The notes beneath the pieces are model-generated. The model saw only the letters and a list, made by a program, of their open reading frames with translations, made no database searches and was not told the DNA's origin. A DNA stretch of 64,000 nucleotides from NCBI GenBank assembly GCA_900312665.1, contig ONZQ02000002.1:3001863-3065862 (forward strand). Direction: 5' to 3'. Positions 10,264 through 21,161 of this stretch are shown one piece after another. A program made the position numbers and the translations under genes. Numbering within the stretch: position 1 is the first letter of the stretch; each line of letters begins with the position of its first letter. The DNA is from Cephalotrichum gorgonifer. Lineage: Eukaryota; Ascomycota; Sordariomycetes; Microascales; Microascaceae.

Positions 10264-11718
10264 ATGCCAAGCAAAGGCGTCCAGGCTTACACCTATATCT
10301 CGGGCCCCGGCTCCCTCTCCATCGACCTCTCCGTCCCGAAGCAGTCTACGACCGTGACCGCCCAGCGCCAGTTTCGCTCCGAGAACTTCGAGGTCGACGC
10401 CGCGGCCATAAAGTTCCCCCTCAAGCTCCATGGCCGCTTCGAGTTCACCGCCCGCGGCGGCGACGATGGCAAGAAGGAGCTCGCCTCGGCCTGGGTAGAC
10501 GTCAACCCCATGACGGGAGACATCGCGAGCAAGAGTACCATGGACAACACCCTGCTCGAGACCAGGTCCAGAGTCGAGAAGGACGTCATTACCTGCTTCG
10601 GCATCTATGAGTCCGGGGCGGGGAACGCCGGCCTGCCGAATCGGCACCAGTTCTACGCGACCGTCACGCACAACTGGAGTTCCTGGCAGGGCAAGGTCGC
10701 ACCTCCCGGCTCCGAGGCCGAGAAAAAGCCCTTCGCGTGCCTGGTGCTCCCCTGCCCGCACGACGTGGGGATGAATAGCATGGACACCATGAACGCCATC
10801 CTCGCGAACGCCGGTCCGGCTGGCGCCGCGATCCTCACCAACGTCGCGCCCGCCTTCCAGCGCGGCCAGGAGAGCATCGGCAAGGTTATATCCGGGGTTA
10901 GTAACCTGACGGTCGCCAAGCTAGCGCCCGACATCATCGCCAGCCTGTCCATAACGCAGAAGGACACCCTCTCGACCATGCTCGCCATCGGCGCGCGCTA
11001 CTTCGAGTTCCGCCCCGCCCACTGCCACACCGCCATCCTCCCGCACTCGCCGCTGCCCGACAAGCTGTACTTCCAGCACGGGCCCATCCCGGGGATGGCG
11101 TACGACGCCTTCCTGGCCGACCTCGTGCACTTCCTCGTGGCGAACCCGACGGAGATCGCCGTCGTGCACGTCCGCTGGGACGGCGTGCCGGGCGAGTGCA
11201 AGCGGCCCGACGGCGCGGAGCTGAAGACGTACCTCGACGCCGCGCTGGCCCTCTCCAAGGGCTCCGTGAAGGCGGGGAACCTGGAGGACCTCAAGAGGGC
11301 GAGCATCAAGGACCTGCGCGCCCAGGGGAAGAGGCTCCTGTACGTGGTCGACGTCGGCGTGCTGAGCACCTACGACGACGCGGCGAACGCGACGGTGGAC
11401 GGGAAGAGCATGCTCGCGGCGTTCGAGAGGATCCTGAACTCGAAGAGCCAGGAGGGGAAGAACATGACGGTCGCGCAGTGCCAGGCGACGGTGTCGGGGA
11501 TCAAGGACGTCATCTACTACAGCGTCGCCACGGCGGGGGTGAGTACCATGGCGCTGATGTCGACCAAGGCGATGTGCGGGCACTTGCTGCTCCCGTGGCT
11601 GAGGGACAACGTGGTGAAGCGGTGTAAGAAGGATCAGCTGCTGGTTGTGATGGATGACTTTGTGGACGGAGCCGGGACGGATGTCGCCGTGGAGTTGAGC
11701 CGGCAGAGGCTGGCGTAG
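10264..11718 (+). CDS. PLC-like phosphodiesterase (PI-PLC X-type TIM barrel)
   Basis: This intronless gene codes for 484 residues. The second half is a PI-PLC-X-like barrel. LPCPHDVGMN occupies the place of the usual THDAGM first catalytic histidine motif. ARYFEFRPAH is the strand that follows. YFQHGPIPGM gives the second histidine, and FLVANPTEIAVVHVRWD follows it. The C-terminal QLLVVMDDFVDGAGTD closes the barrel as in fungal members. The first about 160 residues are a beta-rich region (SIDLSVPKQS, FEFTARGGDD) that I do not recognise. There is no signal peptide, so the protein is probably cytosolic or exported by another route. Bacterial relatives cleave phosphatidylinositol, but the substrate of the fungal PLC-like group is unknown. 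Codon use is strongly GC-biased, unlike the nearby AT-rich region. The call of the superfamily is secure; the substrate is not. Confidence 0.85.
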   Translation: MPSKGVQAYTYISGPGSLSIDLSVPKQSTTVTAQRQFRSENFEVDAAAIKFPLKLHGRFEFTARGGDDGKKELASAWVDVNPMTGDIASKSTMDNTLLETRSRVEKDVITCFGIYESGAGNAGLPNRHQFYATVTHNWSSWQGKVAPPGSEAEKKPFACLVLPCPHDVGMNSMDTMNAILANAGPAGAAILTNVAPAFQRGQESIGKVISGVSNLTVAKLAPDIIASLSITQKDTLSTMLAIGARYFEFRPAHCHTAILPHSPLPDKLYFQHGPIPGMAYDAFLADLVHFLVANPTEIAVVHVRWDGVPGECKRPDGAELKTYLDAALALSKGSVKAGNLEDLKRASIKDLRAQGKRLLYVVDVGVLSTYDDAANATVDGKSMLAAFERILNSKSQEGKNMTVAQCQATVSGIKDVIYYSVATAGVSTMALMSTKAMCGHLLLPWLRDNVVKRCKKDQLLVVMDDFVDGAGTDVAVELSRQRLA

Positions 11719-13695
11719 GTCTGGGCTCTGGGCTCTGGGCTAGAAGCGCAGCAGCGGTGAGTCGATACGTGTAATGGTGAGAGTCACACGCTCACAAGGG
11801 CAAGAGCGATGGGACGATCAATGGCAGGAACGATGCGTCAGCAAATGCAGGATACAGTAAAGCCATTCACGGGTAAAGTGTAGCCACCAATACATAAATA
11901 TGCAAATGCCTAAATCCGTTCTGCCTACTCTGGTAAGCATCCTCGTAAGTACATATTAGCACCCCATCCCCTTCCTTGGATTGAAATCGTACCAACCGTC
12001 TTCCCGGACTCCATTCCTACCTTCTTGCCAATAATATATTAAGGTACATATAAATAGACAAATGCCTAATCTCGTTCTGCCCCGAACATCTCCGCTCTGC
12101 ACAAAGATACACCGGCCAACATCTCGGACTCTACTTCTTCCTCCGGTCCGAAACGGGATTCAACATCCTTCACCTTCGCCTACTGGTCTGCCATGATCCA
12201 TTGTACCCTTATGTGAACTGCCGCAAGTCCGGAGCAGCGATCTTCCTGTTCATTTTCTTTTTCAATCCAATTGGCTTTTCCTGTTCATCCATATCGAATA
12301 CCACCGGCTCCCGAACAGGAATATGGTAGGTTTAGAAAGGACAAGGCACGTCGCCGGAATTGACATGCATCTGGTCGGACCAGGATTCCATTTCTTGAGA
12401 AACACCAGTCAAGAGGATCCGAATATTCAACGTCCTTTAGGAACCTTACTTCACCAAGCCGGGCGCGAAGTCCCCCGTTGCATTGGGTTAGCCGGCGCAG
12501 AATTAAGACGCACCACCGAGCACGATACTACCATTCACGCACGCGTATATGAATCTCCCCTCCTGCAAGAAGCAGCAACTCTTTGGTCGAACTATCGAGC
12601 CGCCCCTCTACGTCCCCGCCTCTCCCATCCAAACACCACATGGCTCCACTGAACACGAGGAAACATGGGTAAATAGGGAAAGCACCGGGCGGCTCTGCCC
12701 TGTTCCACCGACCCGATCCGGCTAAAGGAGGCGCCATGTTCAATATGCGGATCCTTCTTCCAAGTGCAATATCGCAGTTGTCCATTCTTACCCGGGTCGC
12801 ACATGATTGGAAAGTTCGCCAGCGGCGGCTTACATGCAGCATTTGATGAGATGTCCCGCCCTCATTCATGGGTGTCCGACACATTGCTCGACTGAAACGT
12901 CTCATTCTCCCGCCACTGGTATCACGTATCGATAGTGAAATGTGTTTTTCGACACCCCTGCTTCTTTTGATACCATGGCTTTGGTTCGTCCAAGCCGGGT
13001 GGCCTCTCGATGGGGGTCTCTTTCTCGGGCTTTCCTGGAACACGCGTATTAGTGGGAGTTTCCTCTACAGAAATCCCACCTCATCCCCTACACTCGTTCT
13101 CCTCCACCTACTCTCCCCGAGAGGGAGTTCATCTCCTAAGCTTTGATTCGAAGTCAGATTCATCCATGATTATCCCGTCGTCATTTACAGCATTTGAATG
13201 CTGCTGACTCGCCTACAGATGCAGCGGGGCGGCTCTCGCATGAGCTGTTCCTGTGGCTAGGCCGAAGACGGCCGCGGAAGACCGGAAGAAAATATGTGCC
13301 GTCCGGCCCAATGCAGGCGCTTCTCCACACCATGTGCCAGACGGCAGTGCTGTCCCGGAATAACCTAGATTGCCACGATTCATCCCGTTCCCGACCGCGC
13401 TGGCGAGGGTGAGACCAGCCGAGCCGCTGCAGATCCCGTTAGGTACCACCCACACAATGTAAGCTATCATCTGCGGGGATCTTTCTCATGAGGGGTTAAA
13501 CGAGGGCGATCCATGCGGTCCAGGATAACCGAGAAGGAGTGTTCGGCAGTAGCCACACCCCTCGGACAGAAAGCAAGGCAAGAACGTATATAACGCACTG
13601 GTCCCTGCTGCTGCCGCGTTCCTCAGAACCAGCGATATCCTCAACTGATCGCTCCGCCTCCCGAACACTCGCCGGTTCCTTCCCATCCCGTCGCC
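11719..13695. other. Intergenic region of 2 kb without a supportable gene
   Basis: Overlapping open frames at 12323-12652 (plus) and 12528-13043 (minus) look like nothing I know and lack plausible gene structure. The 3' end is the promoter of the FAD oxidase gene. Confidence 0.5.
13587..13593 (+). promoter_or_regulatory. TATA box of the FAD oxidase gene
   Basis: TATATAA lies about 105 bases before the start codon at 13696. Confidence 0.5.
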
Positions 13696-15717
13696 ATGCG
13701 TTCTCTCCTGCTCCCCACGGTCCTCCTCTCCCTCCTCACGTGTTCTTGGGCCGTCAACTTCCCCTTTGAAGAAGCCCAGCTCGCCGAAGACGCCGCGTCC
13801 ACGGCCGGACTCCCCGCCCTATCCTTCGGCGACGCCTCCAAGCCCGTCACCCACCCCGACTGCAAGGCCGCCCCCGGGACCGACGCCTGGCCCGCCGACG
13901 AGGATTGGGAGAAGCTCGGCGACTTCTTCTCCGGATCGCTCCTGAAGCCGGAGCCGCCCGCGGCGGTCTGCTACGAGGACCACCCGCTCGCGAACGCGAC
14001 CGCGTGCAGGGACATCAAGCTCAACTCCGGGTCGACCCGGTTCTTCATCGACGACCCGCTCACCGTGCTAACGAGCTGGCCGCAGGGGGATAGCTGCCCG
14101 CTGAACCCGGCTGAGAATGGGACGTGTACGCACGGGGCGTTCCCGGAGTATGTGGTTAATGTGACGGAGGTGTGGCAGATACAGGCGGCGGTGAACTTTG
14201 CGAGGAACAACGATCTGCGGTTGATCATAAAGTATGCCTCCCCCCTCCTCCCACCTTTTCCTCACCACCTCTATCCCTTTTCCAGCGAACCTTATCTGCC
14301 TCACGATGTAGTGCTGACAGCACCAAAGGAACACCGGCCACGACTTCGCCGGCCGATCCGTCGGCTACGGCTCCCTCAGCGTCTGGACTCACTTCCTTAA
14401 GCAGTTCGAGTTCATCCAAGAGTACACCCAAGGCTCCTACTCGGGCCCGGCAGCGCGCGTCGGCGCCGGCCTCGAGTCGTGGGAGCTGTACGACCACATG
14501 GCCGAGAATGAGATAACCCTGGTGTGCCCGGGGCGGTACACCGTCGGGGTGTACGGCGGGTGGACTCAGGGCGGGGGACACTCCGCGCTCGCGTCGACCT
14601 TTGGCATGGGGTCGGATCAGGTACTCTCGATTCAGGTGGTTACGGCGGATGGGAGGTTCGTGACGGCTGATCCGGAGGAGAACTCGGATCTGTTTTATGC
14701 GCTGCGTGGCGGTGGTCCTAGTATGTTCCGTTTTCTCGTTGGTCCCTTCTCGTTCCCCGTCTTTTGGTCCCCGTCATTTCGTCCCCTTCCCCATTTTCTG
14801 GACCTCCTTTCGACATATACTAATGGGTAAAAGGCACCTACGGCATTGTCACCTCCCTGATTGTCAAGGCCCACCCGCCAATCGTGGTCAAAAAGGCAGC
14901 TCTCGCATTCGGCACCAGCGACACCGTCTCCTCTTCCACCTTCTGGGCCGCCATCGACATCTTCCACTGGTTCGCCCAGTACATCACCGAGGTCGGCGGC
15001 ACGAGCTACACCTACGTGACATACCAGGGCGAGGACTCGTTCAGCTTCACGGCCGACAACGAGTTCCCGGGCCGCTCCGAGGACGAGATCGTCAGATTCC
15101 TCCAGCCCCTCTGGGACTCCCTCGCCGAGATCGGCATCCCCGTCAAGAACATCACCGTCTCCCCAACCACGAACTGGGCGCCCTCCACCAACGCGGGGGT
15201 GGGCGACAGCCCCGGGAACAGCCGGTTCGGCAGCCGCCTCTTCCCCAAGCGGAACTGGCAGGACGAGGAGGCCTTCGCGGAGATGTCGGCCGCCATCCGC
15301 GCGCTGGTCGAGGCGACGTTCACGTTCCACGCGATCTTCATGAACCCGCACATCGAGCTCGCGGGGTGGCCCGGCGAGGACTCGGGCGTCAACCCCGCGT
15401 TCAGGGACACGTACATGCACGCGGACATATTCTTCGTGGGGAACATCGAGGAGGACGAGCCGTACGAGACGCTCATGGATGCGCTGAGGAAGGCGACGCC
15501 GGGGGGCGGCGCGTATATCAACGAGTCGGACGTCGAAGAGCCCGACTTCCAGGAGAGCTTTTTCGGGAAGAACTACGAGAGGTTGCTGGGGGTGAAGAGG
15601 GAGAGGGATCCGTGGGGGGTGTTTTGGGCGCCGAGCACGGTTGGGAGTGAGGGGTGGGCTGTTAAGACGGATGATGTACTTGCGTCACAGAATGGGCCTT
15701 TGTGTAGGGTTGAGTGA
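13696..15717 (+). CDS. Secreted FAD-linked oxidase (PCMH plus BBE domains)
   Basis: I join exons 13696-14231, 14329-14720 and 14834-15717 into 603 residues. Residues 1-20 are a signal peptide (LLLPTVLLSLLTCSWA). The PCMH-type FAD-binding domain shows FPEYVVNVTEVWQIQAAVNF, LIIKNTGHDFAGRS across intron 1, GGWTQGGGHSALAS and ALRGGGPSTYGIVTS across intron 2. The C-terminal BBE segment is FFGKNYERLLGVKRERDPWGVF. Introns of 97 and 113 nt have GTATGY donors and recognisable branch points, and phases fit. Relatives include 6-hydroxy-D-nicotine oxidase-like enzymes, berberine-bridge-like enzymes and oligosaccharide oxidases, which oxidise alcohols, amines or sugars with release of hydrogen peroxide. 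The signal peptide and several NxT/S sites point to an extracellular enzyme. The substrate is not readable from sequence, and no other biosynthetic genes are next to it. Confidence 0.88.
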
Positions 15718-16012
15718 TGGGTGGAGGATTCATACGATGGTTCTACCGTAAGATAGTAATAGAAGAATATGGCGATAAACCACCTGCCTTGAGATTGATG
15801 CGATAGGGACAAGACTGGGCAGGATAAGGTCTGCTCTTCAATGTGCTGGGGAAATCTTCATTAAACTAGCCATTTTGCTACGCCAAAGTAAATACACAGT
15901 ACCTTCTAGCCTAGATGTCTCCCCATGACGGCTCGCGCGGCCACTACCTCAGGTGGGCGATGGACACAAATAGTTCCTCCCGCCCCTTGAACCAGTTCCT
16001 TCCCCTCTTGCT

Positions 16013-17907
16013 CTACATCGAATATTCCTTGTTCCAACGCATGTTGTCCGTCGTGACGAGAACCTTGAATGGCATTTTCAAGTCCGTCTTGGTGCGGCGG
16101 TTGACCAACTCGTTCAAATACTCGGCGTGTCTCCACGGCCGACGAGCCTCGTATGTCAGCACTTTCTCGGCGAGGTCGGAATCAAGTTCTATCCAGGTTT
16201 GTTCGTTGTCATTCCAGCGCGCTAAGTTCTTCCGACGGCTGGCTTTCGTTTGGATTTGGCTGTGTTAGCAAGATTGAAAACTTGTTGTATTCTTCCTTGA
16301 ACACCCTGGGGTAGAAGGTGAGCCGATACGGGGTGATGGGAAGGGGGCTGCTTACATCGCTGGTTCGATACAATGATCTTGGACACATATACCAATGGGT
16401 CCTTACCCCAGTGCTCTGCGTACTTTGAGTCCCAAGAGATTGCCTTTTTGTACAGGCGGACCATGAAATATACCACCTCAGCGTCCCTGAAGAACAAGAT
16501 AAGATACCGGGACACGTTCCTCATGCAGAGGCCTTTACAATCATAACCCCTCTTCAACCCGAAGACCATTGTCCTCGGGTCGGGGGACCCGTCCACAGTG
16601 AAATGTTCACATTTCATCTCCAAGTTCCAAGGGTGGTCTCCGGGGCATTTACAATTCGACTCCTCGTACAAGATGCCAAATCTAGGAAAGCCGTTTCCCC
16701 AGCAATGGTAAGAAATTTGCGGCACTCTCCCTGGGGGGAGATAGGTCCAGTTTGCAAAACCGTCGTTGAGACACAAGACCGCAAGATCGAGGTCTTGGTC
16801 GAAGCGGAACTTCCTCCCCCGGTCACGGAGTACTGTGAAAGTCGACTGCGCCGCCATCTTCACCGCCTCGGCAGCTTCCCGGCAAGTCAGGACGAGGGCT
16901 TTCCACACGCGCAAGCTCGGATGGCACCCTGGGAGAGGGCACAGGTGAGTCCCGTATTGGGGTGAATCGGTATTGTGGATCGGACTCGGGCGACCGGCAA
17001 GTTGGAAGTAGACTATGGCGGGGTCGGTGATGGCATGGCGGAAGATCATGACCCTAATCTCGGCGGGGAGAAGGGGGAACCTCCAGAAGGTGCCCTCGGG
17101 CCCTTCAATGGATTCAATGGGCGCTTCAACACACTCAAAGGGGGCTTCGAGCATAAGGCTGACGGAGTCCGGGACCTTGGGCCCATATGAGGCGCGAGAG
17201 ACGAATATGTACGGATTGGAAGCATTGGAACTGGTCGGATGGGTGTAATTGACGCGACAGAAGGTGGTTTTGACGGCGTCGAAATAATACACCTGTCCCC
17301 GTGAGTAAATGGGATGCTTGGTGACGCTTCCATCTTCGTTGACATAGGTGACGACGGGGTCCTTGTCGTAGCCCTTGGGGCCGATCACCTGCGGGAAGCT
17401 GATGCGGTCCGCGTCGCCGGGCACGTCGACGGGCTCCTCGCTTGCCCAAGGCGGCGTATGGTAAGCGAGAAAGAATGCTGCCCCGCTGGGGCCCAAAGCG
17501 AATGGGGGACCGAGGTAGGTGGGCGTGTCAAAGAAGATGGGAACCATGGCGTGGCCGTTGGCGCCACAGGTGACCGGGCTCCCAACGCTCACAGAAGAAT
17601 CCGCCTGAGTCGCGGCCTGTAAGCTGGGGAGGAGCGAGGTGACGCCGTCCTCGGCCTTGGCGCCAGGGCCGGTGATGGGACAGGGCCTGGAACGGCCGGT
17701 CATGAAGGCAAGGAGGACGGCAATGCTCTCCGGGTGGACGGTGCGGATATCGAAGGACTGGTAGTAGGTTTGAGTGGCCAAGACTGTGGCCAAGTTGGGC
17801 TCTGGGCCCGCGGGTGTATCCAGAATGCTGGTGGGGATATTCGATTTATTGGGGATGCGATGTAAGTCAGGCTCCCAACCACCAGCATTGTGCGGGGTGT
17901 GTGCCAT
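16013..17907 (-). CDS. 2EXR-domain protein
   Basis: I join complement exons 17907-16356 and 16221-16013 into 586 residues. The intron (134 nt) has donor GTAAGC and acceptor CTTAG, phase 1. The splice restores a typical end to the protein, SRWNDNEQTWIELDSDLAEK, which is hidden if the first exon is simply read on. Around residue 280 is the 2EXR motif, FWRFPLLPAEIRVMIFRHAI followed by DPAIVYF, as in a large fungal family with a beta-rich domain related to F-box-like modules. Later segments (VLTCREAAEAV, RDRGRKFRFDQDLDLAVL, NVSRYLILFFRD) are also typical of the family. The first about 270 residues are variable and carry no known domain. Function is unknown for the whole family, though it is often abundant in plant-associated and saprotrophic ascomycetes. 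Confidence 0.82.
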
Positions 17908-19280
17908 TTTCTCCGCTGCCTCTTCTCTTATAACGAGAAGTCAAGGCAGAGGGATGAGAATAGGTGGAGATAAAGGAGGGTTACCCCGAAGGGGGAAAGT
18001 CAGAAGAAGACTGGAGAAGTAGGGTAAATCCAAAGGACGGCAGTTTTCCCGGGAAGGTGGGAAGGAAGACGTAGAGGATGATGTGGAGGAGAGAATGGCT
18101 AAGGTCTCATGAGGGACAGGCTGCGGGTATAAGTAGTAGTCGAGTAGGGAGCCAAATCAGCCAGGGACTAGACTCCTTTGCCACCGACTGTCCTATTAGA
18201 CTACGCCGTGAACCAGTAACTGGAGAATCATCGAAGTATGACATCGTCTGAATGGCTGAGAAAATTTCCCTTTCTGCTTAGGGTGGAGGGGGCATGCCAG
18301 GGGTTCACTAGGCCTCACGCTGGGTAATGAGACACCATGCCCCATCACGGCAGACGGCCTTCCCAGCTTATTAGTTCTTATGCTCTTAGGTTCCTGCGTT
18401 CTTGGGTTCTTGCTGGGCAAGATAGTAAAGCTAGGGCACACCATGTTTCCTTCCAGAAGATGGAAAAGGGGGCTTTGGTGGTATCCTTGGAGATATTGGG
18501 GGATAATGAAGAGACCTAGTCTGTGAAGGAACAAGGGTCAAGGGTTACTCGGACATCAATCATGGAGTAGATGGGACGTTCTAACTGCCTAATGATCTAC
18601 TTTACGAATTACTGGAGAGTCTAGGTCCCAAGAAATTGAAAACGTTCACTTACCCTCTCTTTTCTATTTGTCGAAGAGGCAGGCCTTAAAAGGGCTAGCC
18701 CAAACGATCTGGATAGTTAGCTATCCGCAAGGTCTGGGACACTCTCTGGCCAAGGACACCGTAGGTTCCCCGGATGGACGGAGTATGCTTCCAAGTTCCA
18801 TCCTGAGTGTGTGTATGATCAATTGGAAGTCGGAGTAAGGGATGACGTAAGTGCTTGACACGTCGAATCTACTACGTCTTGCTACAGCTAACTTCAAGCA
18901 CTGACATCTATCGAGAGTAGAATAGAGGCACTTGATCTGAAACTGGAGCCAGACGCTTTACTCTCGAGACTGGCGTCATTGAACCATCACTGAAGCAGAC
19001 ACACATGGGGGAAGTGGGAGGTCGTAGTCAAATTACCCCCAGTCGAGGACTAGGAAACTACCTAGAGCCGATAATCCATCCCCTTTCCGCCCCCATTCCT
19101 GCACCCTAGGGTATCGCCATTCCTCATCAAACGTAAAAGTCATCAAACTCGCATCGTCTTCTACTCATGCTCATGCTCATGCGCATTCCCGATCCCTTTG
19201 TTCTCGTATCATACACATTTCCTCCAACTAAATCCATCTCTTCGTTCCCTGAAAATCGGAAAGGACATTCTGAGTGGAGT
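17908..19280. other. Intergenic region without a supportable gene
   Basis: This holds the promoter of the 2EXR gene on its left side and the 3' flank of the GPI-type protein gene on its right. Open frames are short and carry no recognisable motif. Confidence 0.55.
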
Positions 19281-20010
19281 CTAGACATTAATGACGCCGC
19301 AAACGGCAGCTACAGCGCCACCAAGACGGGCCGCCGTGAGTCCAGAATTTCCCTGGGCGCTGCTCAGGGCAGTCGGGGTAGCCTCCGTGCCGGTGTCCGC
19401 GTGGGTCTGGCTGGGGGCGGTTGAAACGGCTCCGAGCTTGGATGCGGTCCCATCCGGGCCCACGATGAACGTGCCCAGGGATGAACTGGTGTCGCTGGTC
19501 GTAGACTTGACGGTAGGTTCCGTAGTGGTCCCAGTGGTCGTGGGGCCCGGTCCGGGGGGTTGGGCGGCGGGCTGGTCGGGCCAGTGGTCTTCACCCGTTT
19601 AGAAACACTGCGGTTAGTAACGACGCCTTGTTCTCGCGTGTGGTCAATAAGGAGAGGGGAAAGGGAGGGAGTAGGACTCACCCTGCGGGACACGCCCGAA
19701 GACGCGGGCGGTCCAAAAGAAGATGGACGACATGTCGTAGTCCCTGTTCTTGTTCTCTATAGTAGAGATGAGTGTTAGCATCATCCAAGAGATATTAGGG
19801 AAAAGTTGTTGTCTACGACTGCCGCCGCCGCTTTGACTGTAGGGGTCCGCGTAGTAAGTTCCCCCTGGTAGCTGGTTAGAACGTATCCTGGATGTATGCT
19901 CTGAACGAGAGAGAGCTTGTGATGAATGTATGATACTCACGGTACTCAAAGCCCAAGGCAACAGACGAAGCCACCGCCGCAGCGGCAAGAATACGCGAGG
20001 CCGAAACCAT
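19281..20010 (-). CDS. Small secreted, probably GPI-anchored cell-surface protein, four exons
   Basis: I join complement exons 20010-19941, 19864-19820, 19756-19682 and 19588-19281 into 165 residues. Exon 1 codes for a signal peptide (SRILAAAAVASSVALG). The body has YYADPYSQSGGG, then NRDYDMSSIFFWTARVFG. A long Pro/Thr/Ser-rich stretch follows (residues about 70-140), then a hydrophobic C-terminal tail, LGGAVAAVCGVINV, preceded by small residues. This is the layout of a GPI-anchored cell-wall protein. Introns 1 and 3 have GTGAGT donors. Intron 2 is the least certain: it is 63 nt with donor GTCGTA, or 81 nt with donor GTCAAA. The 63-nt form is in frame and stop-free, so retention would only insert residues. 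The last acceptor (GAAG) is needed to skip a TAA. I recognise no named family. Confidence 0.6.
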
Positions 20011-21161
20011 GATATCGTAACTTTTCCCCTTTCCTCGTCAGCAAGACAGGTTTCTAAACCCAGCTCAAAACCAAGTTGGTATCAAAACTTACTTAACAAG
20101 CTGTGAAGCGTAGAAGTGCCTGTGTGTTGGTTTTTTTGACGTCTTGGAAAAGAAATGTAAGGACTCAGGCTCAACTCGAGGTTTTCGAGTATTGTAGTTT
20201 TGGTAGAAGAAAAATTTTGCAAAACACCAAGCTCTTTCTCTCTTCCTCCTTCTAGGCTACCTCCGCTTGTTGACCAGGCAGTGTGTGCAACTTCCCACGA
20301 TGGGTGCGGTAAAATCAAATTGGCACGGTAACCCCACGGCTAATAACAGTCCAAGGTGGCCGTGTGAGGGGACTAAATGGGGAAGGGGGGGCACTGTGGG
20401 GTATAGTGGTTGCCTGGGTTCACCTTCCCGACTTTGGTGGTGAATTCTCAACATGGTTGATGCCATTTTGTATTTTCTGTTTGTGTGCTCTTTTCTCTAT
20501 TTGGGCATGAGTCATAGTTTTATTTTCTTTCTTTTGAAGAGGATGAATATGAACAATAGTAAGGACAATGGTGTCTGTTTCTTCTAAGGACTAGGCTCTC
20601 CGGGTAGAGAAGATGAGGGCAACTTTGGCAAGTTTTTTCGCCCTTTTCCCTGTTTCATGTAATTATGGACATATCTAGAGGGAGAGGCGCATATTCTAAG
20701 TAGGAGGCCTCCTTCTTTCTTCCTCAGAATCCACGTCATCGTTCGGGGTACGTACTTCATCCTTCGGAAACCACCATCCATCAACGTCATGTATGACCCA
20801 CGAAAGCTCCGAGTGTAGCTCGTCAGTCTATGCAGCCTCGTTCCTGTGCATACCAAAGTCGAGGAGGTCTTCCCCATTCTTCTGGATACATGAAGTACCC
20901 GGATGTCCATATCTGCCTTGTGAGAATGAGCAACCTAGTTCTATAAAGAAATGAAATCTAGTTATATTCCTCTGCTTAGCAGACGGTGCAATGTGTCTTC
21001 CACTATTAACTACTGACTATCTCGAACAACTCCAAAACACCGCTCCTCGACCCTGAAAGACAGCGCCCTACCTTGTGCAGAACGAACCGTATATACACGA
21101 TATTTACAACCTCCCCTGCCCCCCCCCTCTCCCCCTCCGTCCCCGAATACATACCCCAGCT
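20011..21161. other. Intergenic region between two minus-strand genes
   Basis: This is the promoter of the GPI-type protein gene plus the 3' flank of VPS41. I see no gene. The minus frame 20584-20910 (108 aa) is unlike any family. Confidence 0.6.

Noticed and set aside
12323..13043. Overlapping plus and minus open frames in the region between the PLC-like and FAD oxidase genes
   Set aside because: Neither resembles a protein family, and their composition follows the local DNA in both frames.
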